Positions 27,001 through 30,710 are shown, numbered from the stretch's first letter. The stretch: DNA of 64,000 nucleotides from Vibrio celticus (GCF_024347335.1 NZ_AP025463.1:2046001-2110000); one strand, 5' to 3'. The notes: generated from the letters alone by a model not told the origin. Program-made: numbers and translations.

Positions 27001-27201
27001 AACACAATTGCTTGCCACCTCAGTGACACCGTTTGGGTTACCTAATAACAGCTCTGCTTGGTTTGCAGTGATAACAATCTCGTTTTCACGAATAATATCG
27101 CCAACTGAAATTTTTCGTGCGCTTCCATCAGACTTAACCGCAATGACTTCTCCACTCACTGCCTCTACAACTGCAGCTTGGCGCGAAACTTCAATACCCA
27201 T
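1..27201 (-). CDS. Giant LapA/RTX-like type I-secreted repeat adhesin, 5' and central part, frame broken as given
   Basis: This is read as one gene running off the left edge, equivalent to about 9,000 codons in the window. The start chosen is the ATG at 27199-27201, preceded by a strong GGGGGA ribosome site; it begins MGIEVSRQ. Order from the N-terminus: retention module (about residues 1-130), a unique linker, two or more divergent repeats, then about 30 modules of ~273 aa that each contain ITDGDIPTI, PVYAVDSDGDDS, DDVQ and VRFEPNR signatures. These match the T1SS-143 repeat family of very large Vibrio proteins (known family; from memory). Such proteins normally end in RTX repeats and a C-terminal type I signal, which would lie left of the window. 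The acidic, Asp-rich modules suggest calcium-dependent extracellular folding (inference). Frame breaks occur at about 1345, 1675, 3810, 3905, 4593, 6259, 8119, 11169, 11495, 13030, 13632, 13727, 13957, 18543, 18643 and 20996. Transcription neighbours are unrelated. Confidence 0.85.
1611..3872 (-). CDS. Adhesin in-frame fragment, E-F-A-B start (copy 1)
   Basis: This 753-residue frame runs E (end), F, A and the start of B. It enters at the C5 tract near 3810 and is lost at GCACGACC near 1675. It is followed by a 106-residue B piece (1318-1638), and then an open C module that continues to the left edge (1 to about 1345). Confidence 0.58.
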   Translation of the reverse strand: MMRPSKSLPSPKAHCLSLLKGEVRFEPNRDLDHSAGDIVKSIVVTSSDGDDDVLTSTVTLTITDGDVPTIDVIPPVSLSESSLGDGSATSNSPVSETKDIQFTEQSDDVDHFRIATDEFNPLGTLTSNGLEVELREFPADSGEYTGFTTNALNQEVEIFTINFDDVVLGRYTFTLLEALDHEDGLDNNTLSFDLPVYAVDSDGDDSVMSPLTVTIEDDVQGMSNGILNIEEPTVADLAAGLVTTTTIDVMPEQSADGATITEFTYDGGTPLTLDQNDTGEQEFIFTEGSLFITLEGDVRFEPNRNLDHTVSEDIVKSIVVTSSDGDVDVETATVVLTITDGDIPTIESVPSVILSETQLSDGSTPSGSAVSQTETISFTHQSDDVEKFRIEPTEFNVGGALTSSNIAVELKEDPADSGIYVGFIDEAGTDVPVFSLSFSGTTLGEYTFTLLEALDHADGLDNNELTFDLPVYAVDSDGDDSLMSPLSVTIGDDVQIMANGTLDITEPNLADGTVTTNTIDVMTAQSADGAVITQFTYDGGTAQTLDPTITGEQKFTFTEGDVFVTIEGNVRFEPNRDLDHESGDIVKSLVFTSSDGDVDVETATVTLTIIDGDIPTIESVPSITLAEAGHADGSSPIIGAVSQTETISFTNQSDDVEKFRLELSEFNSDDSLKSDGLPIELKEDPAGSGNYVGFTTSASNVETQIFTLSFSAATLGQYTFTLLENIDHEDGRAITTSRLNYQFTRWIPTVTIR
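4578..6320 (-). CDS. Adhesin in-frame fragment, C-D (copy 2)
   Basis: This 580-residue frame covers modules C and D. It is lost near 4593, where CCACTCTCGTGG in other copies is CCACTCGTGG, a two-base loss. The neighbouring short frame 3899-4546 continues D into E. Confidence 0.58.
   Translation of the reverse strand: MMRSSKSLLSPKAHCLSRLKEVRFEPNRDLDHSGGDIVKSIVVTSNDGDNDVLTSTVALTITDGDVPTIDVIPPISLSETNLADGSDPSNSVVSDTKVIQFTHESDDIESFRIEPTEFNTLGTLTSNNLAVELKEEPNSAGDYIGFVKDASDVETNVFTISFSDTNLGQYTFTLLEALDHEDGLVNNSLSFDLPVYAVDSDGDDSLVSQLNVTIGDDVQIMQDSTLDITEPNLADGTITTSTIDVMPEQSADGATITQFTYDGQTRTLDQTDNGEQQFSFTEGELFITLEGEVRFEPNRNLDHTVSEDIVKSIVVTSSDGDVDVETATVVLTITDGDIPTIESVPSVTLSETQLVDGSTPSGSAVSQTETISFTNQSDDVEKFRIEPTEFNVGGALTSNNIAVELKEDPADSGIYTGFIDDGGTDVPVFSLNFSGTTLGEYTFTLLEALDHADGLDNNDLTFELPVYAVDSDGDDSLMSPLSVTIGDDVQIMANGTLDITEPNLADGTVTTNTIDVMTAQSADGAVITQFIYDGGTPQTLDPTITGEQKFTFTEGDVFVTIEGNVRFEPNRDLDHEWRYR
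6247..8133 (-). CDS. Adhesin in-frame fragment, F-A-B (copy 2)
   Basis: This 628-residue frame covers F (end), A and B. Near 6590 a three-base deletion turns HEDGRGNNDF into HEDGRNNDF without breaking the frame; the same deletion recurs near 21323. The frame is lost near 6259, where two C bases are missing from the C4 tract. Confidence 0.58.
   Translation of the reverse strand: MMFKRMSNGILNIEEPTVADLAAGLVTTTTIDVMPEQSADGATITEFTYDGGTPLTLDQNDTGEQEFIFTEGSLFITLEGDVRFEPNRNLDHTVSEDIVKSIVVTSSDGDVDVETATVVLTITDGDIPTIESVPSVILSETQLSDGSTPSGSAVSQTETISFTHQSDDVEKFRIEPTEFNVGGALTSSNIAVELKEDPADSGIYVGFIDEAGTDVPVFSLSFSGTTLGEYTFTLLEALDHADGLDNNELTFDLPVYAVDSDGDDSLMSPLSVTIGDDVQIMANGTLDITEPNLADGTVTTNTIDVMTAQSADGAVITQFTYDGGTAQTLDPTITGEQKFTFTEGDVFVTIEGNVRFEPNRDLDHESGDIVKSLVFTSSDGDVDVETATVTLTIIDGDIPTIESVPSITLAEAGHADGSSPIIGAVSQTETISFTNQSDDVEKFRLELSEFNSDDSLKSDGLPIELKEDPAGSGNYVGFTTSASNVETQIFTLSFSAATLGQYTFTLLENIDHEDGRNNDFTFELPVYAVDTDGDDSLMSPLSVTITDDVQVMVSGSLSIEEPTVADLAAGTPTTSVFDVLPSASADGASVTQFTYDGTAYSLDPNDAIEQEFTFTEGSLFITTQGSPL
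8039..11107 (-). CDS. Adhesin in-frame fragment, C-D-E-F (copy 3/2)
   Basis: This 1,022-residue open frame contains modules C, D, E and F in order. The C4 tract at 8717 and the A3 tract at 8815 are intact here, so the E module reads through. Elsewhere the E module is broken at these same two sites, or at one of them. The frame ends after the extra base near 8119. Confidence 0.58.
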   Translation of the reverse strand: MVTSNDGDNDVLTSTVALTITDGDVPTIDVIPPISLSETNLADGSDPSNSVVSDTKVIQFTHESDDIESFRIEPTEFNTLGTLTSNNLAVELKEEPNSAGDYIGFVKDASDVETNVFTISFSDTNLGQYTFTLLEALDHEDGLVNNSLSFDLPVYAVDSDGDDSLVSQLNVTIGDDVQIMQDSTLDITEPNLADGTITTSTIDVMPEQSADGATITQFTYDGQTRTLDQTDNGEQQFSFTEGELFITLEGEVRFEPNRNLDHTVSEDIVKSIVVTSSDGDVDVETATVVLTITDGDIPTIESVPSVTLSETQLVDGSTPSGSAVSQTETISFTNQSDDVEKFRIEPTEFNVGGALTSNNIAVELKEDPADSGIYTGFIDDGGTDVPVFSLNFSGTTLGEYTFTLLEALDHADGLDNNDLTFELPVYAVDSDGDDSLMSPLSVTIGDDVQIMANGTLDITEPNLADGTVTTNTIDVMTAQSADGAVITQFIYDGGTPQTLDPTITGEQKFTFTEGDVFVTIEGNVRFEPNRDLDHESGDIVKSLVFTSSDGDVDVETATVTLTIIDGDIPTIESVPSIALSEADLADGSSPIMGAVSQTETITFTHQSDDVEKFRLEPSEFNSDDSLKSDGLPIDLKEDPAGSGNYVGFTTSASNVETQIFTLSFSAATLGQYTFTLLENIDHEDGRGNNDFTFELPVYAVDTDGDDSLMSPLSVTITDDVQVMASGDLTIEEPTVADLAAGTLTTSVFDVLTSASADGASVTQFTYDGTAYSLDPNDATEQEFTFTEGSLFITTQGEVRFEPNRDLDHSAGDIVKSIVVTSSDGDDDVLTSTVTLTITDGDVPTIDVIPPVSLSESSLGDGSATSNSPVSETKDIQFTEQSDDVDHFRIATDEFNPLGTLTSNGLEVELREFPADSGEYTGFTTNALNQEVEIFTINFDDVVLGRYTFTLLEALDHEDGLDNNTLSFDLPVYAVDSDGDDSVMSPLTVTIEDDVQAHEQWHPEYRRADCRRSGRRVGDHNYH
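11433..13046 (-). CDS. Adhesin in-frame fragment, F-A-B start (copy 3)
   Basis: This repeat fragment covers the end of module F, module A and the beginning of B. Its A-side module carries the variant PVDSGIYVGFIDDAGTEVPVF, shared only with the copy at about 17.3 kb. The frame enters after an extra base near 13030 (CATGCGCTTG against CATGCCTTG) and is lost at GCACGACC near 11495. Adjacent short pieces at 12952-13692 (E-F), 13699-13893 (E) and 11140-11460 (B) belong to the same protein. Confidence 0.55.
   Translation of the reverse strand: MMFKRMSNGILNIEEPTVADLAAGLVTTTTIDVMPEQSADGATITEFTYDGGTPLTLDQNDTGEQEFIFTEGSLFITLEGDVRFEPNRNLDHTVSEDIVKSIVVTSSDGDVDVETATVVLTITDGDIPTIESVPSVILSETQLSDGSTPSGSAVSQTETISFTHQSDDVEKFRIEPTEFNVGGALTSSNIAVELKEDPVDSGIYVGFIDDAGTEVPVFTLSFSGTTLGEYTFTLLEALDHADGLDNNELTFDLPVYAVDSDGDDSLMSPLSVTIGDDVQIMANGTLDITEPNLADGTVTTNTIDVMTAQSADGAVITQFTYDGGTAQTLDPTITGEQKFTFTEGDVFVTIEGNVRFEPNRDLDHESGDIVKSLVFTSSDGDVDVETATVTLTIIDGDIPTIESVPSITLAEAGHADGSSPIIGAVSQTETISFTNQSDDVEKFRLELSEFNSDDSLKSDGLPIELKEDPAGSGNYVGFTTSASNVETQIFTLSFSAATLGQYTFTLLENIDHEDGRAITTSRLNYQFTRWIPTVTIR
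13893..18605 (-). CDS. Adhesin in-frame fragment, E-F-A-B-C-D (copy 4), the longest repeat-only frame
   Basis: This 1,570-residue frame spans almost one full higher-order unit, in the order E (end), F, A, B, C, D. It shows that the whole unit can be read without interruption, so the ancestral frame is intact. It enters frame at GEVRFEPN after an apparent extra C near 18543. It is lost near 13957, where GCCACGACC has become GCACGACC. It is part of the giant adhesin and has no start signals of its own. Confidence 0.6.
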   Translation of the reverse strand: MMRPSKSLPSPKAHCLSLLKGEVRFEPNRDLDHSAGDIVKSIVVTSSDGDDDVLTSTVTLTITDGDVPTIDVIPPVSLSESSLGDGSATSNSPVSETKDIQFTEQSDDVDHFRIATDEFNPLGTLTSNGLEVELREFPADSGEYTGFTTNALNQEVEIFTINFDDVVLGRYTFTLLEALDHEDGLDNNTLSFDLPVYAVDSDGDDSVMSPLTVTIEDDVQGMSNGILNIEEPTVADLAAGLVTTTTIDVMPEQSADGATITEFTYDGGTPLTLDQNDTGEQEFIFTEGSLFITLEGDVRFEPNRNLDHTVSEDIVKSIVVTSSDGDVDVETATVVLTITDGDIPTIESVPSVILSETQLSDGSTPSGSAVSQTETISFTHQSDDVEKFRIEPTEFNVGGALTSSNIAVELKEDPVDSGIYVGFIDDAGTEVPVFTLSFSGTTLGEYTFTLLEALDHADGLDNNELTFDLPVYAVDSDGDDSLMSPLSVTIGDDVQIMANGTLDITEPNLADGTVTTNTIDVMTAQSADGAVITQFTYDGGTAQTLDPTITGEQKFTFTEGDVFVTIEGNVRFEPNRDLDHESGDIVKSLVFTSSDGDVDVETATVTLTIIDGDIPTIESVPSITLAEAGHADGSSPIIGAVSQTETISFTNQSDDVEKFRLELSEFNSDDSLKSDGLPIELKEDPAGSGNYVGFTTSASNVETQIFTLSFSAATLGQYTFTLLENIDHEDGRGNNDFTFELPVYAVDTDGDDSLMSPLSVTITDDVQVMVSGSLSIEEPTVADLAAGTPTTSVFDVLPSASADGASVTQFTYDGTAYSLDPNDAIEQEFTFTEGSLFITTQGEVRFEPNRDLDHSGGDIVKSIVVTSNDGDNDVLTSTVALTITDGDVPTIDVIPPISLSETNLADGSDPSNSVVSDTKVIQFTHESDDIESFRIEPTEFNTLGTLTSNNLAVELKEEPNSAGDYIGFVKDASDVETNVFTISFSDTNLGQYTFTLLEALDHEDGLVNNSLSFDLPVYAVDSDGDDSLVSQLNVTIGDDVQIMQDSTLDITEPNLADGTITTSTIDVMPEQSADGATITQFTYDGQTRTLDQTDNGEQQFSFTEGELFITLEGEVRFEPNRNLDHTVSEDIVKSIVVTSSDGDVDVETATVVLTITDGDIPTIESVPSVTLSETQLVDGSTPSGSAVSQTETISFTNQSDDVEKFRIEPTEFNVGGALTSNNIAVELKEDPADSGIYTGFIDDGGTDVPVFSLNFSGTTLGEYTFTLLEALDHADGLDNNDLTFELPVYAVDSDGDDSLMSPLSVTIGDDVQIMANGTLDITEPNLADGTVTTNTIDVMTAQSADGAVITQFIYDGGTPQTLDPTITGEQKFTFTEGDVFVTIEGNVRFEPNRDLDHESGDIVKSLVFTSSDGDVDVETATVTLTIIDGDIPTIESVPSIALSEADLADGSSPIMGAVSQTETITFTHQSDDVEKFRLEPSEFNSDDSLKSDGLPIDLKEDPAGSGNYVGFTTSASNVETQIFTLSFSAATLGQYTFTLLENIDHEDGRAITTSRLNYQFTRLIPTVMTR
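18632..20932 (-). CDS. Adhesin in-frame fragment, modules C-D-E (copy 5)
   Basis: This is a piece of the giant adhesin, not an independent gene. It has no ribosome site and begins inside a module at a GTG. It covers module C (MQDSTLDITEP), D (MANGTLDITEP with FIYDGGTPQ) and the first part of E (MASGDLTIEEP). The frame ends at an extra A near 18643 (GGTAAAATTG against GGTAAATTG in the intact copy at 8815). Confidence 0.6.
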   Translation of the reverse strand: MVTSNDGDNDVLTSTVALTITDGDVPTIDVIPPISLSETNLADGSDPSNSVVSDTKVIQFTHESDDIESFRIEPTEFNTLGTLTSNNLAVELKEEPNSAGDYIGFVKDASDVETNVFTISFSDTNLGQYTFTLLEALDHEDGLVNNSLSFDLPVYAVDSDGDDSLVSQLNVTIGDDVQIMQDSTLDITEPNLADGTITTSTIDVMPEQSADGATITQFTYDGQTRTLDQTDNGEQQFSFTEGELFITLEGEVRFEPNRNLDHTVSEDIVKSIVVTSSDGDVDVETATVVLTITDGDIPTIESVPSVTLSETQLVDGSTPSGSAVSQTETISFTNQSDDVEKFRIEPTEFNVGGALTSNNIAVELKEDPADSGIYTGFIDDGGTDVPVFSLNFSGTTLGEYTFTLLEALDHADGLDNNDLTFELPVYAVDSDGDDSLMSPLSVTIGDDVQIMANGTLDITEPNLADGTVTTNTIDVMTAQSADGAVITQFIYDGGTPQTLDPTITGEQKFTFTEGDVFVTIEGNVRFEPNRDLDHESGDIVKSLVFTSSDGDVDVETATVTLTIIDGDIPTIESVPSIALSEADLADGSSPIMGAVSQTETITFTHQSDDVEKFRLEPSEFNSDDSLKSDGLPIDLKEDPAGSGNYVGFTTSASNVETQIFTLSFSAATLGQYTFTLLENIDHEDGRGNNDFTFELPVYAVDTDGDDSLMSPLSVTITDDVQVMASGDLTIEEPTVADLAAGTLTTSVFDVLTSASADGASVTQFYL
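20965..27201 (-). CDS. Adhesin N-terminal fragment: retention module plus first repeat modules in one open frame
   Basis: This is the longest uninterrupted N-terminal stretch of the giant adhesin, 2,078 aa from the chosen ATG. It holds the retention module, a unique region (about residues 130-350) and two diverged repeats. Four non-recurring modules follow, marked by the starts VDKVESVTEP, MQDGTLDIIEP, MVNSSLNIEEP and MQNGTLDIVEP. The first A module and most of the first B module come next. The frame is lost near 20996, where a run of four C bases in the intact copies is three. If the break were real, the product would lack any type I secretion signal and could not be exported normally. The stop at 20965 is reached only after the shifted tail KSALSRTAI. 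Confidence 0.75.
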   Translation of the reverse strand: MGIEVSRQAAVVEAVSGEVIAVKSDGSARKISVGDIIRENEIVITANQAELLLGNPNGVTEVASNCVGCVDQDLVWADAPIAGEVNFDLQQADAGDFDDDEFAAIQEAILGGADPTQILEATAAGGGLGSANAGFVTIDYNYTETHPSTFFETAGLAEQTVDEDREEFRTITRSSGGQSISEVLTEGSISGNTYPQSITTTETIIAGSLALSPDSFVPEALSLASLLTELNSDITSSGQPVTFTYDAATNSIIGVQGTDEVLRIDIDVVSVGNDIELSLTTTVSQPIDHVASIGGGQVSFTGDQINIAFDIQGQDTAGNQLVTPINAQVTVFDGVDPSAESVNISNVETSSAAIEGTFSNIGSDNLQSVVFDPSALVQFDGVLSDNQATVASLSADGSTITLSIQGSSDVILTVSLDTDGTYRFEQLRPIEQVGTDSLSFSLPITVTDFDQDIVTNTINLAISDGDKPVITNVDSIDVDEAGIVGGSQEGTATVSGSGSVTSEIFDSDIIDHHELEPAEFNTAGTLISNGEVVLLELVDETNGVRTYEGYVEINGAKITVFDVKIDSPSLGNYEFNLYEELSHQGAEDAQLTFALPIYAVDADGDRSALSSGSSTPEAAQILINVKDDVVDIVDKVESVTEPTLAGDTVVSYNLFNFEGADGSTIQSFNYDGVDYSLDQSLLPDAPQTFSFTEGVVTISLNGDFSFEVARDIDHSSSETLIKQFSFLAEDGDGDTDTSTLELSITDGQNPAINLIPPVTLSETNLADGSAPIGSAVSATNTITFTSGSDDVANFRIEPTEFNVGGALKSNGFVVEIKEDSANPGTYIGFITDGSNTEIPVFTISFSSTTLGEYTFTLLEALDHADGLANNDLSFDLPVYAVDSDGDDSVVSQLNVTIGDDVQIMQDGTLDIIEPNLADGTVTTNTIDVMPDQSADGATITQFTYDGVVNTLDQSISGEQQFNFAEGSLFITLEGEMRFEPNRDLDHTTSEDIVKSIVVTSSDFDKDSVTSTVTLTITDGDIPTIDVIPTVSLSETNLSDGSNPSGSAVSQTETITFTNQSDDVEKFRLEPSEFNVGDSLTSDGLVIEIREEPAGSGNYIGFTTDISNTETTVFTLDFSSTNLGEYTFTLLEAIDHTPIQGNNDLTFNLPVYAVDSDGDDSLMSPLAVTITDDVQVMVNSSLNIEEPTVADLAAGTPTTTTVNVLDEEGADGTTITQFTYDGGVVLTLDQSDTGEQKFDVAEGSLYITLQGDVRFEPNRNLDHTGGDIVKSIVVTSSDSDNDLVSSTVTLTITDGDIPTIDNVPSVTLSESNLSDGSAPSGSAVSQTETITFTNQSDDVTSFRIEPTEFNIGGLLKSNGLTVELKVDPSTPGGYIGFVTTAPNVETNVFTISFSDTNIGQYTFTLLEALDHVDGLVNNSLSFDLPVYAVDKDGDDSLVSQLNVTIGDDVQIMQNGTLDIVEPNVAGLAGGAVTTNTIDVMPMQSADGATITQFTYDGQLRTLDQTDNGEQKFSFTEGELFITLQGEVRFEPNRNLDHTTSEDIVKSIVVTSSDFDNDPVTATVTLTITDGDIPTIDAVPSVTLSETQLADGSTPSGNAVSQTETISFTNQSDDVEKFRIEPTEFNVGGALTSNNIVVELKEDPADSGIYVGFIDEAGTDVPVFSLSFSGTTLGEYTFTLLEALDHADGLDNNELTFDLPVYAVDSDGDDSLMSPLSVTIGDDVQIMANGTLDITEPNLADGTVTTNTIDVMTAQSADGAVITQFIYDGGTPQTLDPTITGEQKFTFTEGDVFVTIEGNVRFEPNRDLDHESGDIVKSLVFTSSDGDVDVETATVTLTIIDGDIPTIESVPSITLAEAGHADGSSPIIGAVSQTETISFTNQSDDVEKFRLELSEFNSDDSLKSDGLPIELKEDPAGSGNYVGFTTSASNVETQIFTLSFSAATLGQYTFTLLENIDHEDGRNNDFTFELPVYAVDTDGDDSLMSPLSVTITDDVQVMVSGSLSIEEPTVADLAAGTPTTSVFDVLPSASADGASVTQFTYDGTAYSLDPNDAIEQEFTFTEGSLFITTQGKSALSRTAI
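26811..27201 (-). other. Retention module with LapG-type TAAG cleavage motif
   Basis: The first ~130 residues show the retention-module pattern: VEAVSGEVIAV, then ISVGDIIRENEIVITA and a short glycine/asparagine turn. The segment DPTQILEATAAGGGLG places Thr-Ala-Ala-Gly at residues 122-125. In Pseudomonas LapA and relatives this module stays in the TolC-like outer membrane pore, and the periplasmic protease LapG cuts between the two alanines. LapD binding of cyclic-di-GMP sequesters LapG. By inference this adhesin is held at, and released from, the surface the same way. An NCVGCV pair of cysteines at residues 65-70 is a visible oddity. No lapG, lapD or type I transporter gene lies in the window. 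Confidence 0.78.
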
Positions 27202-27783
27202 ATATCCCCCGAGGTCACAAAATGCTGTATTGCCCAACATCGTGAAAATGATAGTAATAACGGTTTCAGGCTTAAATTATATTCAGAACTTATTCTCTGC
27301 ATTAACAATCAATTACGTAGACTGATGTATGTGATGAGTCAGTTCCGTTTCGCCTGTTTTTTTTATAGTTTACTTAACCTTAAGCCTAGTCTTCCTTATC
27401 CGAAATGTCATGTCTGTGCGAAGTAACTTCTTTTCACAAATCTAGGCATTCACTTTAGTTTGTTCATGGACTAAGCAAAAGTTTATAGGGTGTTGATTAA
27501 TATGCAATAAAACGCACACTTTAATTACACCTCAAATTTTATAAATATATACAGTAATAAAGTTGATAAATCATTAGGATTTATGGGCGATTGATAGGGT
27601 CGATATATACCTAAACCCCAAAGAAGAACTAAATCCCATATTTGAGACAAGGTGCAGCATAAAGCTGATGAGAAACTGTTCAAACACCATATATGGCGTC
27701 TATTACATATACAACTGCTGGAGTATTGAATGGGTATGCAGGGACAATGCGTAGAAGTTACAAATGGATATTTCGAGGAATCC
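27202..27783. other. Adhesin upstream region, no gene seen
   Basis: This AT-rich stretch lies between the adhesin start and the speB terminator. It presumably holds the adhesin promoter (inference). I see no confident sigma-70 promoter, cyclic-di-GMP riboswitch signature or regulator box. The only open frame of any size (27525-27785, minus) starts with TTG right behind a terminator and has no ribosome site. Confidence 0.5.
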
Positions 27784-27820
27784 AAAAAAAGCCCACTAAG
27801 TTAAACCTTAGTGGGCTTTA
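27784..27820 (-). terminator. Intrinsic terminator of speA-speB
   Basis: A 12-bp stem (AAGCCCACTAAG with CTTAGTGGGCTT) around a 6-base loop is followed on the minus strand by seven T residues. It lies about 40 bp after the speB stop. Confidence 0.92.
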
Positions 27821-27861
27821 AAATCAGTATGTAGCGTTATGCTGTTAGCAATGACACACTA

Positions 27862-28788
27862 CTATTTAGCGAGGCGGTTCGCCGTCCAAACGTAAAGCAG
27901 CTCTAGAGCAATCGTCGCGCCAGCCAACGCTGTAATCTCGCTTTGGTCATAAGCTGGAGAAACTTCTACAACGTCCATACCAACCATGTTGATGCCTTGG
28001 AGACCACGGATAATTTTCAGAACTTTGTCTGAATTCAAACCGCCGCATACCGGAGTACCTGTACCCGGAGCAAACGCAGGATCCAGACAGTCGATATCAA
28101 ACGTTAGGTAAACTGGCTTATCACCGACAATGCCTTTCACTTGAGCAATGATCTCATCAACGCTCATGTCGTTCGCTTGCATCGCGTTAATAACGTTAAA
28201 GCCGTGTCCTTCCTGCTTGTACTCTGTACGAATACCAATTTGCACTGAATGTTCAGGCGAAATTAAACCTTCATTTGGCGCATGGTAGAACATAGTGCCG
28301 TGATCGTAACGACTGCCCTGACTGTAAGTGTCAGTGTGCGCGTCGAAGTGAATCAGAGCCATCTCACCGTACTTCTTACCGTATGCTCTAAGCAAAGGAA
28401 GTGTAATGAAGTGATCACCACCTAAACCTAACAGAGTTTTACCACTATTTAGAATCGCATCAGCAGCCGCTTCTAACCGTTGAGTTAAGTCTTCTGCATC
28501 ACCGCAATCAAACACGAGGTCGCCAGCATCAATCACTGAGGTGTGTTCAAATACATTGAAGTCCCAAGGGAATTTTTTACCTTCCCACGCCAAGTTAACT
28601 GACGCACGACGAATCGCATCCGGTCCCATACGTGCCCCCGGACGACCAGACGTCGCCATATCTAGCGGCGCGCCTAACACAACCACATCAGCATCGTTGT
28701 CGATTGGGTTTTGCACCAATGGACGACGCATAAACGTCATCGCATTGGAATACAGCGAGTAATCTGGTTTCGTAAATAGATCGTTCAT
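27862..28788 (-). CDS. speB: Agmatinase
   Basis: It hydrolyses agmatine to putrescine and urea, the second step of the arginine decarboxylase route to polyamines. The 308-aa length is usual for the family. Manganese ligands of the arginase/ureohydrolase fold are visible as GGDHFITLP, HFDAHTDT and TFDIDCLDPAFAPGTG. The C-terminal GMDVVEVSP motif is also typical. The start ATG overlaps the speA stop by one base (TAATG), so the two are almost certainly translationally coupled. A strong terminator follows. No oddities seen. Confidence 0.95.
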   Translation of the reverse strand: MNDLFTKPDYSLYSNAMTFMRRPLVQNPIDNDADVVVLGAPLDMATSGRPGARMGPDAIRRASVNLAWEGKKFPWDFNVFEHTSVIDAGDLVFDCGDAEDLTQRLEAAADAILNSGKTLLGLGGDHFITLPLLRAYGKKYGEMALIHFDAHTDTYSQGSRYDHGTMFYHAPNEGLISPEHSVQIGIRTEYKQEGHGFNVINAMQANDMSVDEIIAQVKGIVGDKPVYLTFDIDCLDPAFAPGTGTPVCGGLNSDKVLKIIRGLQGINMVGMDVVEVSPAYDQSEITALAGATIALELLYVWTANRLAK

Positions 28789-30710
28789 TAAAAATCCTCA
28801 AGATAGGTGTAACCCATCAAGCCTTGCTCTAACTCTTCAAGTACGCTTTGCTGCTCTTGCGCTGGTACTTTCGCCGTTACCAATTCTTTGTAGTTCTGAC
28901 GAATTAGGTCCATATCGATATGAACATAACGCATCATGTCTTCTACTGTGTCACCTTCGTTGATGTAGTCAATGTTCGCTTTTCCGCTCTCATCAACGTT
29001 GACCACGACACTGTGCGTATCACCAAATAGGTTATGCATATCACCCAAGATCTCTTGGTACGCCCCTACTAGGAAGAAGCCCATCAGGTAGGGTTCATCT
29101 GGGTTCCATGCAGGCACTGGTAACGTTGTTTCAATGCCTTGGCCGTCAACATACTGATCGATCGTACCGTCAGAATCACATGTGATATCCAGTACTACTG
29201 CGCGTCGCTCGTCCGCATTGTCCAAACCACTTAGAGGCAATACAGGGAACACCTGATCGATACCCCAAGCATCTGGCAGCGATTGGAACAACGAGAAGTT
29301 CACGAAAAACTTATCAGCCAAACGCTCGCTCAACTCATCCAAAATAGGACGGTGGTAACGGTTCTTAGTACTCATACGAGAGCTGAGTTCATAGTTAATA
29401 CGCAAAGACATCTGTTCTGCCCAAGCACGATGCTGAAGGTTCAGCATGCCTGTCGCAAATTGGTTGTGTGCTTCTGCGATATCACTTTGCGTGTCGTTGT
29501 AGATCTCAATCAGCGCACGGTCATCATTACCTGCATCTAACTCCAAGAAGTTCTTCCACATGTTGTTTAGCAACAGTGGTGCGTCTGCTTCTGGCGCTGC
29601 CATATCTTCTGGCGAGTAGCTTTCGGTACCAATCACGTTAGTCACTAGTACTGCATGGTGCGCAGTCAGTGAACGACCAGATTCCGAAATAATCACAGGC
29701 TGTGGTTGATTGTAGAGCTTACAAATATCCCCTACTGTCATCACGATGTTGCGAGCGTACTCAAGCAAGCCGTAGTTCATTGAGTTTGAAGATTGGCTGC
29801 GTGTGCCGTCGTAATCGACCGCCAAACCGCCACCAACGTCTAAGAACTTCAGTTGAGCACCGATATCACGCAGTTCACAGTAAAAACGAGCCGCCTCACT
29901 CACACCATTTCGCACATCACGAATATTCGCCATTTGCGAGCCAAGGTGGAAATGCACTAGCTCTAGAACATCCAGTTGATCTTCTGCTTTCAAGCGTTCA
30001 ATAACGGTCAATACTTGTGATGCAGACAAACCGAATTTCGACTTCTCACCACCACTTGCTTGCCATTTACCTGCACCTTGAGATGCAAGACGAATGCGTA
30101 GACCTAAACGAGGTTTCACGCCAAGCGCTTTCGCTTCAGAAAGAACAAGATCAAGCTCTGACAACTTCTCTAGAACGATGAATACTTTGTGCCCTAGCTT
30201 TTCGCCAATCAGCGCAAGACGGATGTATTCTCTGTCTTTGTAACCGTTACACACGATCACAGAGCTCGCTTTTTGAGCCAGCGCCAATACCGCTAATAGT
30301 TCAGGTTTGCTGCCCGCCTCTAGTCCTAGCTGCTTTTGCTCTAATTGAGCTTGGCTCGCTAAGATTTCATCAACCACTTCTTTTTGTTGGTTAACTTTAA
30401 TCGGATAAACAAGTAGGTAACGATTGTCGTACTGATATTCGTCGATCGCTTGGTTAAATGCGTTACAGATATTGTGCACACGTTGATGCACTATTTGAGG
30501 AAAACGCACAAGAGCAGGCAAACCAATATTTCGCTGCTCTAACTGTTGTACGATCTGACTTAGCGGAACTTGATGATCGGTTTCGCTCGGTGAAACATAC
30601 ACCTCACCGTTATCATCAATTCCATAAAAACCTTGGCTCCAGTGCTTTACATTATACTCAGCACGGATGCGTTCCAAATTAACCGAATTTTCCAATTCTA
30701 GAGACCTCAC
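28788..30710 (-). CDS. speA: Biosynthetic arginine decarboxylase (PLP-dependent)
   Basis: It decarboxylates arginine to agmatine, which speB directly downstream converts to putrescine. The pyridoxal-phosphate lysine lies in YPIKVNQ. GGEKSKFGL and HFHLGSQ are conserved barrel motifs, and ITCDSDG carries the family's catalytic cysteine. The start is uncertain. A GTG at 30708-30710 gives 640 aa beginning MRSLELEN. An in-frame upstream start at 30767 would add 19 residues that look unlike the family. A TTG a few codons inside, preceded by GAGG, is another option. It is divergent from the aldehyde dehydrogenase gene across about 545 bp. Confidence 0.93.
   Translation of the reverse strand: MRSLELENSVNLERIRAEYNVKHWSQGFYGIDDNGEVYVSPSETDHQVPLSQIVQQLEQRNIGLPALVRFPQIVHQRVHNICNAFNQAIDEYQYDNRYLLVYPIKVNQQKEVVDEILASQAQLEQKQLGLEAGSKPELLAVLALAQKASSVIVCNGYKDREYIRLALIGEKLGHKVFIVLEKLSELDLVLSEAKALGVKPRLGLRIRLASQGAGKWQASGGEKSKFGLSASQVLTVIERLKAEDQLDVLELVHFHLGSQMANIRDVRNGVSEAARFYCELRDIGAQLKFLDVGGGLAVDYDGTRSQSSNSMNYGLLEYARNIVMTVGDICKLYNQPQPVIISESGRSLTAHHAVLVTNVIGTESYSPEDMAAPEADAPLLLNNMWKNFLELDAGNDDRALIEIYNDTQSDIAEAHNQFATGMLNLQHRAWAEQMSLRINYELSSRMSTKNRYHRPILDELSERLADKFFVNFSLFQSLPDAWGIDQVFPVLPLSGLDNADERRAVVLDITCDSDGTIDQYVDGQGIETTLPVPAWNPDEPYLMGFFLVGAYQEILGDMHNLFGDTHSVVVNVDESGKANIDYINEGDTVEDMMRYVHIDMDLIRQNYKELVTAKVPAQEQQSVLEELEQGLMGYTYLEDF

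Noticed and set aside
27525..27785. 86-aa cysteine-rich frame upstream of the adhesin
   Set aside because: It starts with TTG inside the speB terminator tail, with no ribosome site, and its composition looks like a random AT-rich frame.
29283..29540. Antisense frames inside speA, thrS, hut and hrpB genes
   Set aside because: They are shadows of well-supported coding genes, without conserved motifs or ribosome sites.
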